DNA of 64,000 bases from Ctenosaura bakeri. Taxonomy: Eukaryota; Chordata; Lepidosauria; Squamata; Iguanidae. Below are positions 60,699-64,000 of the stretch, piece by piece. The notes under the pieces were generated by a model that was not told the DNA's origin, ran no database searches, and worked only from the letters and a program-made list of their open reading frames with translations. The position numbers and the translations under genes are program-made. The stretch lies in NCBI GenBank assembly GCA_948474755.1, contig CAOLHI010000058.1:434001-498000 (forward strand). Direction: 5' to 3'. How positions within the stretch are numbered: the first letter of the stretch is position 1; the number at the start of each line of letters is the position of its first letter.

Positions 60699-61389
60699 TG
60701 TCAATGGCTGGCGGAGGCCAAACAGACACGGGGCAAGTAGTTGGGGTTGAACGGCATTTATTAGCGGGAGCAAAGTAAACAGGGGGTTACAGCACCTCCC
60801 ACAGTCGCCAAGGGCGCTAAAGAAAGTCCCCAAGAGCACCAAACAGAGTCCCAAAGTAAATACAGGGTTACGTCACCCAACTCAAAGGCAAGGAGCTCGG
60901 GCACTGGGAAGGCAAGGCAGGAACGCAGTCACGGGACACAGACATGGAAGATCGACGGTTGTTGCTCCGTGGCCCTTCTCCCCAGTGACTGCCTGGGGAG
61001 GTCTGATTGGGAGTCCTTGGGGCTGGGCTCACAGCTGGGAGCCCTCAGCCATCAGCTGCTTCTCCAGCAGTCTCTGGGACTGGTGAACGGCCTCTTTCTC
61101 CTGCCGCCTCTGTCGGAACATGGGAGGAGGGCCAGCAGTAGCCTCTGGGCTGGAGTCAGGGGCTGCTGCAAACTCCGGACTGGAGACCAGGGCCGCAGCC
61201 TCCATTGAGCTGGTGGGCGCCTCAGCCGCCGGTGCAGGCTCCATGATGGCTACGGAGGCGCCGGCAGGCCCATCCTTCACCTCTGCTGGGGCCCCCTCGC
61301 CCTCCCAGGGATCCTCTGGTGGGGAGTCCCAGTCTACTGTGTCAGAGTCCCTGTCTGAGTCAGCGGTGAGCTCGGCCGGGCTCATGACA
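60699..61389 (-). mobile_element. Solo LTR (691 bp) in a MITE, 5 bp TSD AGGTG
   Basis: On the minus strand it begins TGTCATGAGCCC and ends CCATTGACA. AGGTG flanks both sides (60694-60698 and 61390-61394), and removing the LTR plus one copy rebuilds the end of the host MITE. A minus-strand AATAAA lies at about 60763-60768. It is GC-rich in the U3 half and carries an ORF there. The family is probably related to the 5098-5713 LTR by layout (5 bp duplication, U3 ORF, TTGACA end). Confidence 0.85.
61029..61385 (-). CDS. Acidic, proline/alanine-rich ORF in LTR U3
   Basis: The ATG lies at base 5 of the LTR (MSPAELTADSDRDSD...). The frame of 118 codons runs acidic, then Ala/Pro-rich, and ends in a basic, heptad-like segment (FRQRRQEKEAVHQSQRLLEK). 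No known domain is seen. Its position mirrors the ORF in the LTR at 5098-5713. It may be the end of an internal ORF overlapping the 3' LTR in the intact element. Confidence 0.42.
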   Translation of the reverse strand: MSPAELTADSDRDSDTVDWDSPPEDPWEGEGAPAEVKDGPAGASVAIMEPAPAAEAPTSSMEAAALVSSPEFAAAPDSSPEATAGPPPMFRQRRQEKEAVHQSQRLLEKQLMAEGSQL

Positions 61390-61406
61390 AGGTGTAGAAA
61401 GGGTCC

Positions 61407-63234
61407 AAGAGATGGTATCTTGTTTCTATTCAACTCCTAACAAAAACAACTAGGGACATGGGAGTGGGGGTAGATTCACCACGTAAATATGGATTCATTA
61501 ACAGATACATTAACAAAGAACAAATAAGACAAACAGAAGATTAAGATAGACTGTAGAAGAAAAAAAGAAAATCAAAGGGACAGTTCAGATGTCAATCAAC
61601 AACTCCCATCTTTCACTATCTGCTACTAACATGTCTAAATACAGAAAACAAAACACAATATTGAGGAGATAATTATTTATACATTCTAAAAGGCCTCACA
61701 TAACACCCAACCCCAAGTACAATAATGGGAGAGTGCTGATGAGATCATTGTTCCAGGCTGTATGACAGAACTCTCAATGATCAAAGCTCAGCTGTGTCAC
61801 ATCTACTACTACCACTAATACTTATTCCTCCTCCTCCTCCTCCTCCATATCCTCCCTTTATGGCCATATTAGGGACACCTTGTCTAGTTTTTCCTGCTTA
61901 TTTTCAAAGTCTGTATCCCAGATCAGCCCAAAGTTCTCCACTCCACAAACAAATCTGATACAGAGTTTGCACAAATAATTCTCAATTGGCCTGTTTCAGT
62001 TTCCTTCCAGGTTCCTTCCTTATTCCTATATGAACCTAGGTAAACATTTGATTCACACTGGCCTCTGTTAAAGGCTGGTTCCCTGCTAAGATGAAGGCCA
62101 GAGATGAGAGCCCTGAACAAACAGAGATTCTGAACTGTAAAAGTTGAAAACTGAAACCAAAATTTTATCACTCAAAAAGGAACTAATCTTCCCACCATAC
62201 AAGGTCAATAAAATACTTGTGCCTGAACTCTGCAGCCTAACAAACTTCTTTAATTCTCTTTGCTCTTGGCCAAACTTCTTAAATACAGTTTACTCATTTC
62301 TTCAGCACATTATATGAAATGTGCAAAAAAATTACTGTCCTCACCATCCAACAAGGACCTATCCTCATTAGAAACGTTTTCTTAAAATTAAACTCTAATC
62401 CTCAAGCAGCAGTGTTTGCAAAGATGTGCTTGAGCCTGACAGTGGTGATTTATGCTTCCAAAGTAATATTACTTTGCACTCAGCACTTCTGTCATTTTAA
62501 ATAAAGAGTGTTAAATGAAACCATATGCTTTTGGAACCTCCCCTCCTTTTTTAATTTTACATATGAAGTTTTGATGTTAAAACTGAGGCTTTAGAAGAAA
62601 TAGGAGCAAGAAGTTGTGGTCTTTGGATAAGTTAGGTATTCCAGTATTTTATTGATCCATTTCTTTGATTACTGAGCAGCAAAGTTAACTTGCAAGGATC
62701 TGTCATAATAGCAACTGACAGTAATTGAATGTCTTGATATTAAGACATGAGGCCTAACAGGACAAGTCTTCTTAGACTACAGATAATCTAGTGTGATCAG
62801 CATTCTTTTTCCATTAATCCAATAATGAAATGTAGCTTAAATAAATTAATGAATACGTACATACATACTTAAATAAGGAAACACTTGTAACACAGCTTCC
62901 AATAATGTGAAGGATTGTCCATATTTGTTGTTTCCAAATGAGCATATTTTTAAACTGCTGTTTAGCTTCTACTGATTAGTTTAATTAGATTTTCACTTTT
63001 GTGATGTTTCTAGTTTGAAAATTCTAGCATTCTCTTTCCCTCCTCTTGTTCCAGGACAAATGGGGTTTAGATACTATCAGGTTAATTTTCTTTGAATGTA
63101 AAAACCTTTCCTAGCCTCACAGCTAAAGTCTTAACTGTTGTTCTGTGTTATTTTAAAATAATTAGTTTGGTATCCAGACCATGTGACCCAGGATCCACTC
63201 TGGTGTTGGTTACTGATCATACTTAGAAGGCCAC
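61407..63234. other. No gene recognised
   Basis: Unique-looking sequence with a short CTC run at 61829-61847. Confidence 0.4.
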
Positions 63235-63291
63235 TTCTCTCTCTCTCTCATTCTCTCTCTCTCTCTCTCTCTCATTCTCTCTCTCTCTCTT
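63235..63291. repeat. (CT)n dinucleotide array, interrupted
   Basis: TCTCTC units interrupted twice by ATTC, about 57 bp. Confidence 0.9.
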
Positions 63292-63902
63292 TAGCAATCT
63301 TGCTTCTAGCAACTTCTCTCTCTAGGCTAGCCTCTTCACCAAGAAGCTTGTAGGTTTAAGATGAAGATACTATCTTCCCAAATCCTTTTGTTAGTTAGTT
63401 AGTATCTAGTTTCTTCAATGGATATGTAATTATAAAGTTTATTAGTAAATATTTTAAATTTGGAACCTGAAGCCTCCTGCCTTGTTTTTGTTTTCAAGTC
63501 AGCCTTCAGTTCAGAGAAAACACATAGAGATTGGGACATGTTTTTTTTTTCAACTCTGCTAAAAGAAGGCTAATTCCTTACAGCTTTAGCTTTATAGAGT
63601 TTCTCCAAAGGGCTAACACCCTAGGAAACTCTAACTCCCAATACTAGTCATGTGAACTTTTATCTGCATCTGTTTACTTTTTATAAGCTGCCTGGAATCT
63701 TGTGGGGAAAAGTCAGGAAATGCATACACACAGACATATATACCAAATACATACTGCATTAACAAAAACATAGGGGGTGGAATTATTTATCACAGTCCAT
63801 GTTGCATAACTTTATGCATAGTAGCTACATAGCAGAGGTGTTAGGGAACCCTATTAGTGAATTGTGATGATGTGTAACGCGACACATGGAAGAGTATCCC
63901 AA

Positions 63903-64000
63903 TGTACATCAGTCCTGTTGTGCATTGAGTCTCATTGTGCATCATTCCCAATGCACAATTGTACATCAGTCCACTTTGCATCCGCATTGACGTGCAATGG
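63903..64000. repeat. Short-period repeat with TGTGCAT/ATGCACA words, cut by the window end
   Basis: TGTACATCAGTCC occurs at about 63903-63915 and again about 57 bp later (63960-63972). Between them are several forms of TTGTGCAT and its inverse ATGCACAA. The array continues past the window. The biological class is unknown. Confidence 0.55.

Larger units (their letters stand above)
60289..61406 (+). mobile_element. MITE family R copy 4, split by an LTR
   Basis: The left part (60289-60698) starts GGCCCTTTTTGCATG and includes the shared words 'cctgccccagcacagcctgg' and 'aaggtaaggtg'. The right end (61390-61406, AGGTGTAGAAAGGGTCC) appears only after the LTR. A long inverted repeat (GAGCATCGTGCAATTGTGAG... 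against CTCACAATCGCGCAATGCTC) lies at about 60331-60390. Confidence 0.78.

Noticed and set aside
1..64000. CRISPR array, operons, phage or plasmid features
   Set aside because: The sequence is a vertebrate-type repeat landscape; the tandem repeats are microsatellites without spacer structure.

Overview
This window looks like non-coding vertebrate DNA, most likely from a squamate reptile and perhaps an iguanian lizard. It is AT-rich, has no bacterial gene organisation, and contains no long open frame that I recognise as a host protein. Its repeats fit squamates: CR1, L2-like and L1 LINE remnants, MIR-like tRNA SINEs read on the minus strand, a 5S rRNA-derived SINE, TG...CA LTRs with 4-5 bp target duplications, a Ngaro/DIRS-type tyrosine-recombinase element, and many palindromic MITEs. 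The species call is inference only.

Layout. 1-5 kb: mostly unique sequence, a 516 bp MITE (3009-3524) and a palindromic MITE (4767-4968). 5.1-6 kb: a 616 bp LTR with an acidic ORF in its first half, then a SINE. 6.7-13.75 kb: five plus-strand segments with splice-like borders and mutually compatible reading phases. They may be exons of an unidentified gene; a possible membrane-spanning 3' end lies at 17.78-18.84 kb. 14.27-15.15 kb: an intact-ended LTR. 19.6-22.65 kb: a decayed L2/CR1-clade LINE on the minus strand, split by a MITE. 26.7-28.2 kb: a CR1 3' end split by a second LTR of the 14 kb family. 28.3-31.4 kb: three MITEs. 34-37 kb: trinucleotide and tetranucleotide arrays and a further LTR-like segment. 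40.7-42.4 kb: a palindromic MITE split by a Ngaro-like fragment carrying remnants of tyrosine recombinase and SGNH hydrolase. 42.6-44 kb: two MITEs and a 5S-derived SINE. 45.4-46.9 kb: an unassigned retroelement-like block. 53.5-54.4 kb: the tail of L1 ORF2. 55-61.4 kb: MITEs, a SINE, and a 691 bp LTR inside a MITE. The window ends in a short-period repeat rich in TGTGCAT-like words.

The most informative structure is the nesting, which gives a relative age order with matching target duplications at the breaks: MITE into LINE, LTR into CR1, LTR into MITE, Ngaro into MITE. Several MITE families with unrelated interiors share one terminal repeat (GGCC-N-TTTC-Y-R-CAC) and 3 bp duplications, so one transposase probably moved all of them. 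No intact mobile-element protein is present.
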